This document shows, in pieces, positions 33,494-41,730 of a stretch of DNA of 64,000 bases. The notes under the pieces were generated by a model, which saw only the letters and a program-made list of their open reading frames with translations, made no database searches and had not been told where the DNA came from. The translations under genes were made by a program, and so were the position numbers. This stretch comes from Pseudomonas fluorescens (GTDB lineage Bacteria; Pseudomonadota; Gammaproteobacteria; Pseudomonadales; Pseudomonadaceae). The stretch is from positions 1,304,026 through 1,368,025 of the forward strand of contig NZ_MOBX01000013.1 in NCBI RefSeq assembly GCF_003732425.1. The letters run 5' to 3'. The first letter of the stretch is position 1. Each line of letters starts with the position of its first letter.

Positions 33494-34489
33494 TCAGAGC
33501 TCCAGGGTGATCTGAGCGCGAGGCCGGGTGCAAATGTGCAGCGGGTTGGACTGCGCTTCGCCGGCCATGCCTTTGCCGAACTGCATCGGCTCGATCTTGC
33601 TGTAGTAGGGAATGCCCTGTGTGTTGACCGTTTCCATGTAATCGGCCGGCGCAAACGCCGAGATGTACAAATCGGGTACACCTTCAGGAACCAGCAACGC
33701 CTGATCGTCGTGGACGAAAGACACACCGGCAACCTTGCCACGGTAGCGTTCCCAGACGATGCCTCCGAGTTCAAAGCTCTCCCGGGCGTCACCGCGCAAG
33801 GACGCGGCCTGTTGGCTATTGAGATAGGTTTCCTTGATCGATGGGTGGACGATGAGTTCGTTCCAGAAATGCTTACCGCAAAAAGCACGAGAACCCGTGC
33901 TGGTCACGGCACCGAGTGCGTCCTCCTGCATATCCAACGCCTCGACACATTTAACGCGCAGCTCCGTCTTAGGATCCTTAAGACCCATGGACAGCTTCTG
34001 ACGCTGCACACCGAAGCGCTCATAAAGATCCAGCAGTACAGTCTTGCCATCGGCGTCGAGGATCTGGCCATTCAGTGCGCCCATACGCTGGAATTCGTGC
34101 GTGGCGTCCAACTGACGCCGCGCCTTAGCGAGGCGCGCATTGACCACGTCCTGCACCGCCTGCAGCTCAGTGCGAGTGCCGAAGGCACGAATGCCCTGAA
34201 TCTCATCGGCCTTGATGGTGAAGCGCTCCGGCAGATGCACGGTGTTGAACGGGATCAGGGTGCGCTTGCTGGCAGCAACCACCAAACCCGAACCACCGCG
34301 TTCACCGGCCGGCACCAGTGCCAGGGTGTCACCGTCCTTTTCGATCTGCACGGTCAGCGTGGTAATGCCTTCCTCGCGGAACAGGCCCAAGGCGCTGATG
34401 CGGCCCGGCAGGTAGGGTTGATCATTGAGTGCAGCGGTCAGCGAAGTGACAGTGAATGCTTCGTCATCAAAAATGGCGATATCGGCCAT
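33494..34489 (-). CDS. Major capsid protein, lambda gpE-like, 331 aa
   Basis: Phage major capsid E family: MADIAIFDDEAFTVTSLTAALND, the LYERFGVQRQKLSMGLKDPKTELRVKC block, and RAFCGKHFWNELIVHPSIKETYLN are conserved. It forms the icosahedral shell together with the decoration protein encoded just upstream. ATG 34489 is preferred; a terminator-like hairpin and CTGGAG precede it. Confidence 0.9.
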   Translation of the reverse strand: MADIAIFDDEAFTVTSLTAALNDQPYLPGRISALGLFREEGITTLTVQIEKDGDTLALVPAGERGGSGLVVAASKRTLIPFNTVHLPERFTIKADEIQGIRAFGTRTELQAVQDVVNARLAKARRQLDATHEFQRMGALNGQILDADGKTVLLDLYERFGVQRQKLSMGLKDPKTELRVKCVEALDMQEDALGAVTSTGSRAFCGKHFWNELIVHPSIKETYLNSQQAASLRGDARESFELGGIVWERYRGKVAGVSFVHDDQALLVPEGVPDLYISAFAPADYMETVNTQGIPYYSKIEPMQFGKGMAGEAQSNPLHICTRPRAQITLEL

Positions 34490-34507
34490 GGGTACTCTCC
34501 AGAAACG

Positions 34508-34529
34508 AAAAATCCCGCACGCGGCGGGA
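34508..34529 (-). terminator. Terminator-like hairpin before the capsid gene
   Basis: TCCCGC-5-GCGGGA stem, five U, then CGTTTCTGGAG and the capsid ATG. The position between decoration and capsid genes is odd for a true terminator because both products are needed in bulk. Confidence 0.6.
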
Positions 34530-34551
34530 TGCATAAAAAAGAAGGATGGAC

Positions 34552-34896
34552 TTAGCGGACGATCACGAAATGAGTGGCGAGTGCTTTCTCGGCGGCCAGA
34601 TCCAGACCGGTCAGGTGTGCTTCGCTGACTTCGGCCAAACGCACCACGGCGCGACCGCGACGCACCACATCGGATTCGCCAAGCGAGCCATAGAGAATCG
34701 CGACTGCGTTTTCAGTGCCGTCCTCGGCCGTTGGTTCGTACGGTGCGAATTCGCCGGAGGCGGTCACCAGGCCGAGGATTTGCCCCGGCCACAACGCGGG
34801 GCCGGCCGCGACATTGATCGCCTCGCGCGAAATGGTGCCCGCGCCCTCGGACAGCAGGAACTCGCCTGCGTGCATCGGTTCCCGTTTGATGGTCAT
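34552..34896 (-). CDS. Head decoration protein, lambda gpD-like, 114 aa
   Basis: HDPD family: MTIKREPMHAGEFLLSEGAGTISREAI and the GPALWPGQILGLVTASGEF segment are characteristic. Trimers bind the expanded capsid and stabilise it. ATG 34896 has AAAGGAG at the right spacing; the ATG at 34902 is too close to the ribosome site. It comes straight after the protease gene. Confidence 0.9.
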   Translation of the reverse strand: MTIKREPMHAGEFLLSEGAGTISREAINVAAGPALWPGQILGLVTASGEFAPYEPTAEDGTENAVAILYGSLGESDVVRRGRAVVRLAEVSEAHLTGLDLAAEKALATHFVIVR

Positions 34897-34898
34897 GC

Positions 34899-36047
34899 TC
34901 ATGCTCCTTTTGCGCCGCGCGCGGTTTGAGTTTGAGCCGCTTGGCGAGCAGCCCAAATCGAGTTGGGGTCAGGTTGTTTGGCCAGCACCTTGGGTGCCAG
35001 GTCGTCGGCCAACGGCAGACTGTTGTCGATTTCAAAGCCTTTGCCGCTGGTGACGATCTTGTCGAACAGACGCGCCCGTACCGCCGCCGCATCCAGGCCT
35101 GCCGCGACATACTCGGCGCTGAATTCCGGCAGCCGCGCGGCCACGCAGAGGTCGTTCACCGCCTTGGCGCGTGCCAGGCCGGCCAAAACGGTTTCTTCGC
35201 TTTCAAGCTGGGTGGACTTGAGCAGCGGCTCGATCAGGTTGCTGATGCCCGCCGCCGTGCAGCGCTGACTGACCATCAATGCCAACTTGGCCGAGTCTAC
35301 GACGGGCGGCACCGGCGGCGGTTCGACAGGATCAAGATCCGGATCCGGTTCGGGTTCCTCGTCGAGCTGGGCCAGCAAATCAGCCGGTGCGTTCTGGAAT
35401 CGTTGCAGCACCGCGCCTTGACCGAGACAGGCTTTGACCTTGACGCCGTCGCCCACTTCATCGGCCAGACCCAATGCCACCGCTTCGTTGGCGGTCAGCC
35501 AGGTTTCAGCCGCCACCAAACGCCGCAGCTCGACCTCGTCAATATCCGGTGCCTTGGCCTTGTACGCCGCGATGATCGCCTCCATGGTCTGGTCGAGGAC
35601 GTCGGCCACCTTACGAAAGTTTTCCGCATCACCGGCGGCGTAGGTCCAGGGGTTGTGGATCATCAACATGGCGTTGGAGGCGATCACCACACGGTGGGCA
35701 CCGCAGACAGCCACGCTCGCGGCACTTGCCGCCAGCGCATCGATCCGTCCGGTACAGCGCTCGCCCAGACGCGACAACGCGTTGTGCATGGCCAGCCCGT
35801 CGAACAGATCGCCACCGATGCTGTTGAACGCGGCCACCACCGGTGACACGCCATCGTCCATGGCGCGCAGATCCTGCACGAACTGATTGGCCGTGATGCC
35901 CCAGCCGCCGATCTCGCCGTAGACAAACACTTCGATCACTCGCTCGGTGGCCTCGCCGCTGGCCTGCACCGCGTACCAGGTCTTGTCCTGCACCTCGACG
36001 CGTTTGCCGGCGCGGTTGTAAATGCGCGGTCGCGCTTGTTTGCTCAT
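34899..36047 (-). CDS. ClpP/S49-type head maturation protease with C-terminal scaffold region, 382 aa
   Basis: The N-terminal ~210 residues are a ClpP-like serine protease: IEVFVYGEIGGWGITANQF, NSIGGDLFDGLAMHNAL, the nucleophile in DALAASAASVAVCGA, and the catalytic His in AMLMIHNPW. The remaining ~170 residues are acidic and Pro-rich, then helical, as in lambda C/Nu3-type fusion where the C-terminal part acts as a scaffold. No internal scaffold start was confidently identified. It overlaps the portal gene by four bases. Confidence 0.9.
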   Translation of the reverse strand: MSKQARPRIYNRAGKRVEVQDKTWYAVQASGEATERVIEVFVYGEIGGWGITANQFVQDLRAMDDGVSPVVAAFNSIGGDLFDGLAMHNALSRLGERCTGRIDALAASAASVAVCGAHRVVIASNAMLMIHNPWTYAAGDAENFRKVADVLDQTMEAIIAAYKAKAPDIDEVELRRLVAAETWLTANEAVALGLADEVGDGVKVKACLGQGAVLQRFQNAPADLLAQLDEEPEPDPDLDPVEPPPVPPVVDSAKLALMVSQRCTAAGISNLIEPLLKSTQLESEETVLAGLARAKAVNDLCVAARLPEFSAEYVAAGLDAAAVRARLFDKIVTSGKGFEIDNSLPLADDLAPKVLAKQPDPNSIWAARQAAQTQTARGAKGA

Positions 36048-37525
36048 GATTGCTCCTTGTCGTCGTTGTCATCGACGGCATCCAGGGTGTTGTAGTTGAG
36101 GCCCAGTGTTGTGGCCCGCGCCAGATCGGCAGCGTTTTCCAGATCGACCGTTTCGGCGTCGTAGCCGGTGCGCAAGACCATCTCGCTGCGCGAAGCAAAC
36201 CCGGCCTGCACTTCCATCCGCCGCGCCTGCACGTCCTGCACCGGCTGGATGTAGGCCCAGCCTTGCGGCACCCAGCGAGTGCGCAGGTACTGGCGGCGCT
36301 TCTGTGCGTAATCGTCCAGCACCAGAACACCCGACAGCACCGCCATGTCCATCCACGCGGCCCGTACGGGGCGGCAGAGTTGATGCACGTAAACGCTGAA
36401 TTGCAGTTGTTCCAGGCGGCGACGGAACTCGTTGAGCACCACCCGCAGCGCGCGGTCGTTGATCCCGCGCATGTCGCCGGTGAGAATCTCGTAAGGCGTG
36501 CCCGAGCCCGCTGCTGCAGCCATCAATTGCTGCCGCATAAAGTCCGGGTAGTTGTTGCCCGCGTCCGGTGGCTTGGAGAATTCAACCTCCTCGCCTGCCC
36601 CCAGCTCCTGCATGGTGCCGGGTTCAAGCGCAACCATTGGGGTGAAACCGTCGCGGTCCAGATCCAGCAACGCGCCGGTGACCGGATCGCGTGGAGCCGG
36701 ACCCGAATCTGGCGCCGGCCGCTTGATGAAACCGGCAAACAGGTTGGCCACTTCCTGGCGGAACAGCACCGCGTCGTCGTAGTTGTCCAGACTGCGCAGG
36801 CGTTTCAGCACCGGCGACAATCGCGGCACGCCACGCAACTGGCCAGGCTCGACCGGTTCGAAGATGTGCAGCACCTGGGCGGCTGGCACGCGCACCAGCT
36901 GGTTGTAACCGGCATTCAACGAGGCCGAGTCACGCGGATGCGCCAGGTACATCCAGTACGCCACCCGCTTGCCGCCGGGAGTGAACTCGATGCCGGCGCG
37001 GATGACGTTGCCGTTTTTGGTGGTCTCGAACTTGTCGTGCGGCACGAATTCCGGTGCGAGAATCTGCAGCTGCAGCGGAACTGCCAAGCCTTCATCAAGC
37101 CCGCGCGGACGCAAGCGCACAAAGCATTCACCTGAGGTTTCCACGGTGCGCGCCACCAGCGCCTGCTGGCCGTAGAAGTCGGTACGGTCATCCGCATCCG
37201 ACTCATCAACCCAATCGCCCCACAGCTCCTGCAGCAGTTTGCGCAGGGCATCATCGTCGGTTGTTGGCCGAGGGGTGATGCCGGTGCCGATCAGGTTGCT
37301 GACGCGCTTGTCGATGACGTTGAAGGCATACGGGTCATTGCGAACCGCTGCCCGGGAGCGCGATCGCAGGTTGCGCAGTGCCGGGGTGTTGATGCTGTTG
37401 ATCCCGTTGTCGGGAGCGTCCCAGCCGGCGGATCGGCGGCCCTCACCAGCGCCTTCGTAACTGGCTTTGATGTTGGACGGCAGCACGAAGCCGTTACGGG
37501 TCAGCGTCGGAAAATGCCGAGCCAT
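36044..37525 (-). CDS. Portal protein, lambda gpB-like, 493 aa
   Basis: Phage_portal_2 (lambda) family. Conserved parts include APDNGINSINTPALRNLRSRSRAAVRNDPYA near the N-terminus, LQILAPEFVPHDKFETTKNGNVI, VLHIFEPVEPGQLRGVPRLSPVLKRL and YEILTGDMRGINDRALRVVLNEFRR. It forms the dodecameric ring through which DNA enters and leaves. It overlaps gpW and protease genes by short coupled junctions. Confidence 0.9.
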   Translation of the reverse strand: MARHFPTLTRNGFVLPSNIKASYEGAGEGRRSAGWDAPDNGINSINTPALRNLRSRSRAAVRNDPYAFNVIDKRVSNLIGTGITPRPTTDDDALRKLLQELWGDWVDESDADDRTDFYGQQALVARTVETSGECFVRLRPRGLDEGLAVPLQLQILAPEFVPHDKFETTKNGNVIRAGIEFTPGGKRVAYWMYLAHPRDSASLNAGYNQLVRVPAAQVLHIFEPVEPGQLRGVPRLSPVLKRLRSLDNYDDAVLFRQEVANLFAGFIKRPAPDSGPAPRDPVTGALLDLDRDGFTPMVALEPGTMQELGAGEEVEFSKPPDAGNNYPDFMRQQLMAAAAGSGTPYEILTGDMRGINDRALRVVLNEFRRRLEQLQFSVYVHQLCRPVRAAWMDMAVLSGVLVLDDYAQKRRQYLRTRWVPQGWAYIQPVQDVQARRMEVQAGFASRSEMVLRTGYDAETVDLENAADLARATTLGLNYNTLDAVDDNDDKEQS

Positions 37526-37731
37526 CAGACCCCCTTCCCTGCGTGGTACAGCCGGACCACACGCGAACGTGGCCCAGCGGCGCTGGCCAGCGATGAACGT
37601 ATTTCTTCGCGCGCCTTCAGCAGCTCATCGACCGTGCGGTATTCCACGGTACGGTCGGTGTAGCGCACAGTTTTTTCACCGCGAGCAATGGCCGCCTCAA
37701 CCGCGTCGAGGTGCTTTTTCGTAAATGACAT
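37525..37731 (-). CDS. Head-tail joining protein gpW-like (lambda type), 68 aa
   Basis: A small basic protein (MSFTKKHLDAVEAAIARGEK then VEYRTVDELLKAREEIRSSL) of lambda gpW size and pattern, located between large terminase and portal genes as in lambda. It plugs the portal after packaging. Confidence 0.85.
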   Translation of the reverse strand: MSFTKKHLDAVEAAIARGEKTVRYTDRTVEYRTVDELLKAREEIRSSLASAAGPRSRVVRLYHAGKGV

Positions 37732-37732
37732 A

Positions 37733-39757
37733 TCAGCGTCTCTTCAGATAACCGCTGGCAGAGCTGCGGCGTTGAGGGGATGCTGCAGCCGGTCGCGGTG
37801 TGGCGGCCGGTGCAGCAGGTGGCGGTGCGGGTGACGCGGCCACAGCGTTAGATGATGATTGCAATGCAATGGCGACACGTTCGCCCTGAACAGGTTTGGT
37901 GTTTGCTGCGTCGTCAAATAAACCGGCCTGTGCCAGTGACTGGCGGACCCGCTCCCAATCGTGTTCCTGATATCGGTTGATACCCAGGTAATGAGCCATC
38001 GCCAGGCAATACACCATCAGATCGAGTGCCTCGTTGCGCTCGGCCTTGCCCTTGACCCACTCAATGCGCTTGTGACCGCGCACATAGCGGGCGACCTTGC
38101 GTTCGGCCACGCACTGGGCGAAGAACTCGTCCGGCAGGTCGTTGGCAAAATGCAGCGATCCCGGCCCATCCGGGAACGGGTAACGGTTGTAGATCCAGTC
38201 CTTGGCGGTGTCGGTACCGACAAACCATAGCTCGGCGCCGTTGCGTTCGGTCTGGCCCTTCCAGGTCACGTCGACCATGGACGGGCGCTGAGCGATCACC
38301 GGTCTACCCGGCTTGCTCGCCCCCTTGATGGCGAAGACGTTGCGCCAACGACGCACGCGGCAGAACTGGTAAACCTCATCGGTGTGGTGACCACCAGAGT
38401 CGACGCCCGTGGCGAGAATCCCCAAGCCGACGCCGCAGGGATGCCGGTACCGCGCTTTGAGTTTCTCGTCCAGCACCGCCCAGGTGCGCTCGTCGGCCGG
38501 GTCGCCCCAGATGATCTGGTGGTCCACCACCCAGCGTTCCATGCCGACGCCGAAGCCCATCACCATCAACTCCAAGCGGTTGGCCTGGACGTCGACGGCG
38601 CCGGTCAGCATCAGCACGCCCGGCGGCATCGCGCCGAGGCTGTAGTTTTCCAGCCGCGCCCGAGCGATCAACACTTCGGCCTTGGTCTGTTCGAGCGCGC
38701 TGTCCCAAACCTTGGCCAGACGGGTGTTGTAGAACACCTGCATCAGGCTGGTATCGCCTTGCGACTGGGCTTTTTTTGCGTCCTCGAACTCGACGGCGAG
38801 AGAGGCCCAATCCATCCAGCCGGTCGGCGAATACAACGCACTGAGATGAAACCCAACGGTCTTACCATCGCCACGACCATGCGCACGCCATTCACCTCGG
38901 GCGAGCATGTCGCTTTTGTGGTGCTCCTCGATCAGCACGTCGCACTCAGGGGCGGCGCACTCGTAATGCACGGTGGCGTAGTCCGCGCTGTAGTACAGCC
39001 GTTCCCACTCCAGTACCTGCATATGACCGCAGGTAGGACATGGCACGTAGTAGTGACGCTGGTCGCTGGACTCGAACAAATCGGCGATACGCGAGGCGCC
39101 CTTGATCGTCGGCGAGCTGGAGAAATAGATCTTGGCGTTGCGACCGAAGTTGGTCGCCCGAGTTTCGGCCAGCCGGATGGGATCACCCTCCTGGCCAACA
39201 TCGTTTTCCCAGCGATCGACTTCGTCGCCGTAGATGTAACGTGCCGACAGCTCCGACAGGTTGGCCGCAGAACCGGCGGTGGTGACGTATAGCGAACCAC
39301 CTTCGAATTCCTTGGTATCCATCGTATTGCGCGCATCCCGTGAGCGGCTCGTTGCCACGCGCTCGCGCAACACCGGGGTGGCCTTGATGGTCTTGCTGAT
39401 CCGCCCCGAAACCCGCTTGGACAATCCAAGGCTGGGCAGCAAGGCCAAGATGTTCGATGGGGCCATGTGGATCAGCCCACCCATCCAGTTCAGCGCGATC
39501 TGGGTTTTCATCAACTGCGAGGCCACCATGGTGACCACCCGCCTGCAGGGATGAGCTGGCGACAGGCAGCGCATCGGCTCGCGGGCATAAGGTGTGCGTG
39601 AGGTGCGGTACTGGCCGGGCTCCGGGGCGCCGGTGTCTCGCGGAATTCGCATGTACTCGTCGGCCCATTCATCGATCCAGAGGTCTGGATCCGGGCGCAG
39701 TCCACGGAAGTAGTTCTCACGGTACACCTTTGCACCGTCAGAAAATTCCGTGTGCAT
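37733..39757 (-). CDS. Large terminase subunit, lambda gpA-like, 674 aa
   Basis: Phage_GPA family. The ATPase part has VASQLMKTQIALNWMGG, a LPSLGLSKRVS segment, and Walker B-like SARYIYGDEVDRW. A zinc ribbon CPTCGH...CAAPEC follows, then the nuclease region (GAVDVQANRLELMVMGFG, VDSGGHHTDEVYQF). Lambda-type gpA cuts cos and drives packaging. It follows the small subunit by four bases. Confidence 0.95.
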   Translation of the reverse strand: MHTEFSDGAKVYRENYFRGLRPDPDLWIDEWADEYMRIPRDTGAPEPGQYRTSRTPYAREPMRCLSPAHPCRRVVTMVASQLMKTQIALNWMGGLIHMAPSNILALLPSLGLSKRVSGRISKTIKATPVLRERVATSRSRDARNTMDTKEFEGGSLYVTTAGSAANLSELSARYIYGDEVDRWENDVGQEGDPIRLAETRATNFGRNAKIYFSSSPTIKGASRIADLFESSDQRHYYVPCPTCGHMQVLEWERLYYSADYATVHYECAAPECDVLIEEHHKSDMLARGEWRAHGRGDGKTVGFHLSALYSPTGWMDWASLAVEFEDAKKAQSQGDTSLMQVFYNTRLAKVWDSALEQTKAEVLIARARLENYSLGAMPPGVLMLTGAVDVQANRLELMVMGFGVGMERWVVDHQIIWGDPADERTWAVLDEKLKARYRHPCGVGLGILATGVDSGGHHTDEVYQFCRVRRWRNVFAIKGASKPGRPVIAQRPSMVDVTWKGQTERNGAELWFVGTDTAKDWIYNRYPFPDGPGSLHFANDLPDEFFAQCVAERKVARYVRGHKRIEWVKGKAERNEALDLMVYCLAMAHYLGINRYQEHDWERVRQSLAQAGLFDDAANTKPVQGERVAIALQSSSNAVAASPAPPPAAPAATPRPAAASPQRRSSASGYLKRR

Positions 39758-39761
39758 GGTT

Positions 39762-40352
39762 TCAATCCGATGTCAGGGCATGTTCAAGATCTGCTGAGGA
39801 GAGGCGCTCGGCCTCTTCCAGCGTTCGTCGAATTGTCGCGGTTAGGTGCTTTTCGATCTGCCAGGGATCCGTCATTGCCGCCAGGTCATACGACAGCTGA
39901 GGCAGCGGGCCGAACAACTGGTCGCGCAACAAGCGGCCGGCGTCGTAGGCGCCGGTCTCCACGGCCTCCCTGGACACCAATGAACCTTGCGCTTTGCCCA
40001 GTTCGATCTCGGCCAGTTTGGCCATGTTGTGCTCGCGTAGCGCGCGGGATTTCTGGTAGTCGGGGTGTTTGCCGTCGACGGATATCAGCTGCGGCGGCGC
40101 AGCCGTGGAAGTCGGCTCGGTCAGAGGGGACAGTTGGCTGTAAACATCACGCTGAATCCGGTCCTGCTGGTGACGTTCGGCGACGGCGGCCTTGCTAGGG
40201 TCGCTGGTTTTATCTAGCAGCGCCTCCGTGGCCTCAAGATCGATTTTGCCGTTTTCAGTAAGCACCAGCCGATCCTGGCTGGCCAATTTGGAAACATAGG
40301 ACTTGGCCCAACCGCGCCGGGCCGCAAACTCCGTTTTGCTGATAACAGTCAT
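39762..40352 (-). CDS. Small terminase subunit, Nu1-like, 196 aa
   Basis: An N-terminal winged-helix/MerR-like DNA-binding segment (ISKTEFAARRGWAKSYVSKLASQDRLVLTENGKI) matches lambda Nu1. The middle is a Gln/Arg/Ser linker, and the C-terminal half is helical and should bind the large subunit. ATG 40352 with CTGGAG upstream is preferred. Several GTTCACC repeats lie just upstream of the start and may be its DNA target. Confidence 0.8.
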   Translation of the reverse strand: MTVISKTEFAARRGWAKSYVSKLASQDRLVLTENGKIDLEATEALLDKTSDPSKAAVAERHQQDRIQRDVYSQLSPLTEPTSTAAPPQLISVDGKHPDYQKSRALREHNMAKLAEIELGKAQGSLVSREAVETGAYDAGRLLRDQLFGPLPQLSYDLAAMTDPWQIEKHLTATIRRTLEEAERLSSADLEHALTSD

Positions 40353-40365
40353 GGTTAATTTCTCC

Positions 40366-40428
40366 AGTTCACCCCGCGAGTTCACCTGTTCACCCCCAGT
40401 TCACCTCAGTTCACTAAGCTGGTGAACC
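40366..40428. repeat. Cluster of GTTCACC repeats upstream of the terminase genes
   Basis: Five direct copies of (A)GTTCAC(C) start near 40366, 40379, 40387, 40398 and 40408, spaced 8-13 bases, and an inverted GGTGAACC follows at 40421-40428. Repeated short sites next to terminase genes are a feature of cos-type packaging sites recognised by Nu1. Confidence 0.55.
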
Positions 40429-40497
40429 GCCCGCTAACACAATCCCGCGGGTTTCCGACCCCGTACCCACCGAATAACCCCAGGGTCCCCTGCGGTT

Positions 40498-40842
40498 TCA
40501 GGCCTGGCCGCCGCCATTCGGCGGAACTTCGCACACGCCCAGTCGCTTGGCGGCCCATCGTTCGTACAACCCAATGGCTACGTCCGCGCCGGCCATTGCC
40601 GTCAGGCAACCCAAGGCGCCCGCCGTCCAGATCGTCATGCCGGCGGCAATCATCAACATCATCGCCGACACCCCGCAGACAATGCAGGCGCCGGACCGAA
40701 GTGCCAGTCTGCGCAACAATGCCCAGCCTCGCGCCCCGTCCTTGTCAGCCCGCCACATTTCCCCCGATACGCCACCGACCAGAGCCAGGACGATCACTAA
40801 CCAGATCGGCATTTCTGCCAGTGCTTGTTGCTCGCTTGTCAT
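40498..40842 (-). CDS. Putative phage holin, 114 aa
   Basis: Three hydrophobic segments are visible (IWLVIVLALVGGVSGEMW, ACIVCGVSAMMLMIAAGMTIW, and AGALGCLTAMAGADVAIGLY), with a short charged N-terminus and a polar C-terminus. Size and topology fit class I/III holins of Pseudomonas phages. It is placed upstream of the terminase genes, more than 20 kb of operon away from the endolysin. A terminator-like hairpin precedes it. Confidence 0.6.
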   Translation of the reverse strand: MTSEQQALAEMPIWLVIVLALVGGVSGEMWRADKDGARGWALLRRLALRSGACIVCGVSAMMLMIAAGMTIWTAGALGCLTAMAGADVAIGLYERWAAKRLGVCEVPPNGGGQA

Positions 40843-41370
40843 CGCCTACCCCATGAACGCAAAAACCCGGCGCAATGGCCGGGTTTGGTGGTGTGGTGCC
40901 TGCCGCGCTCTGCGGTCGCACCTATCGAAGATGACTACTTTTTACAGGTCGATTCCGGTGGCAGCAACCCTGTTTTAATGCCACCCGGTGAATAAGTGGG
41001 CAACGTAGGGTGAACGCCTAGCGAATGTCGGCGAATACACCTACTCGGCATTCTCTTGCCTCGGCGGTGTCCCATATGTCCCACTATTCAGAGTCGAAGT
41101 AGGACACCTGAGAACGCCTAAATTCAGGGCCTCGCCCCACTGTCCTACTTATCTTTCTACTTTCTCGTGTAAAGGTAGAAATTTAAAGAACACGCGTTCG
41201 CGCGTAAGCGCGTACTGCTTGCCCGCTACGCTCACACGGGAGGGAGGCACTTCTAGGCGGGACGGTGGGACAGCCCAACAACGACAAGGCCCGCACCTGT
41301 CCCACTGCATCAAAACGCAGCGAGACAAGACGGGCCAGCGGGACAGCAACAGCCGGACGAATGCTTGGGG
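40843..41370. other. 528-bp region upstream of the late operon with hairpin and repeated GGGACA motifs
   Basis: No gene is supported. It holds a terminator-like hairpin at 40863-40886 (AAACCCGG/CCGGGTTT) and seven GTCC(C/T)A-type motifs on both strands between 41069 and 41346. The late promoter and antitermination target should lie here, because it is the only sizeable gap between the Q-like regulator and the late genes. Confidence 0.5.
40863..40886 (-). terminator. Terminator-like hairpin before the holin gene
   Basis: AAACCCGG and CCGGGTTT arms around an eight-base loop, with five U on the minus strand. It could be the target of late antitermination. Confidence 0.6.
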
Positions 41371-41730
41371 TCACGCAGCCAGCCCCATCATCACGCCGAA
41401 GATCTGCAGATGCGCCTCATGCAAACGCTGATAGTACGTATCGCGGCCACAACCGCAGTGGGCATACCGCAAGCGCATATCCAGATCGAGCGTGCAGTAA
41501 TGCTCCCGCACCACCGTCACCAGCTCTGGCGCGAGGTGCTTGTTCACGATCAGCTCAATGTCCAACGAACTTTCGAGCGGCGCACGGAATGCACGCCGCC
41601 CTCTGATCAGTTGCCCGTTGCTCTCCATCATCATGGCAACCATATTTCCCCCAGCCAGCCCTCCTTTCGAATGTTCTGAATGCAGCTCCTGCGCCCATAA
41701 CCGAAGCAGCGAATCGATCTCCTTAATCAA
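41371..41730 (-). CDS. Q-like late regulator (putative antiterminator), 119 aa
   Basis: Starts probably at TTG 41730, eight bases inside the primase gene's end. It has a C-terminal helix-turn-helix: LRYAHCGCGRDTYYQRLHEAHLQIFGVM, similar to phage antiterminator Q-like and DUF1133-type proteins, which occupy the last position of the early operon. The N-terminal region is helical and acidic. The position just before the gap that leads into the late genes supports a late activator role. The exact family is not certain. Confidence 0.55.
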   Translation of the reverse strand: MIKEIDSLLRLWAQELHSEHSKGGLAGGNMVAMMMESNGQLIRGRRAFRAPLESSLDIELIVNKHLAPELVTVVREHYCTLDLDMRLRYAHCGCGRDTYYQRLHEAHLQIFGVMMGLAA

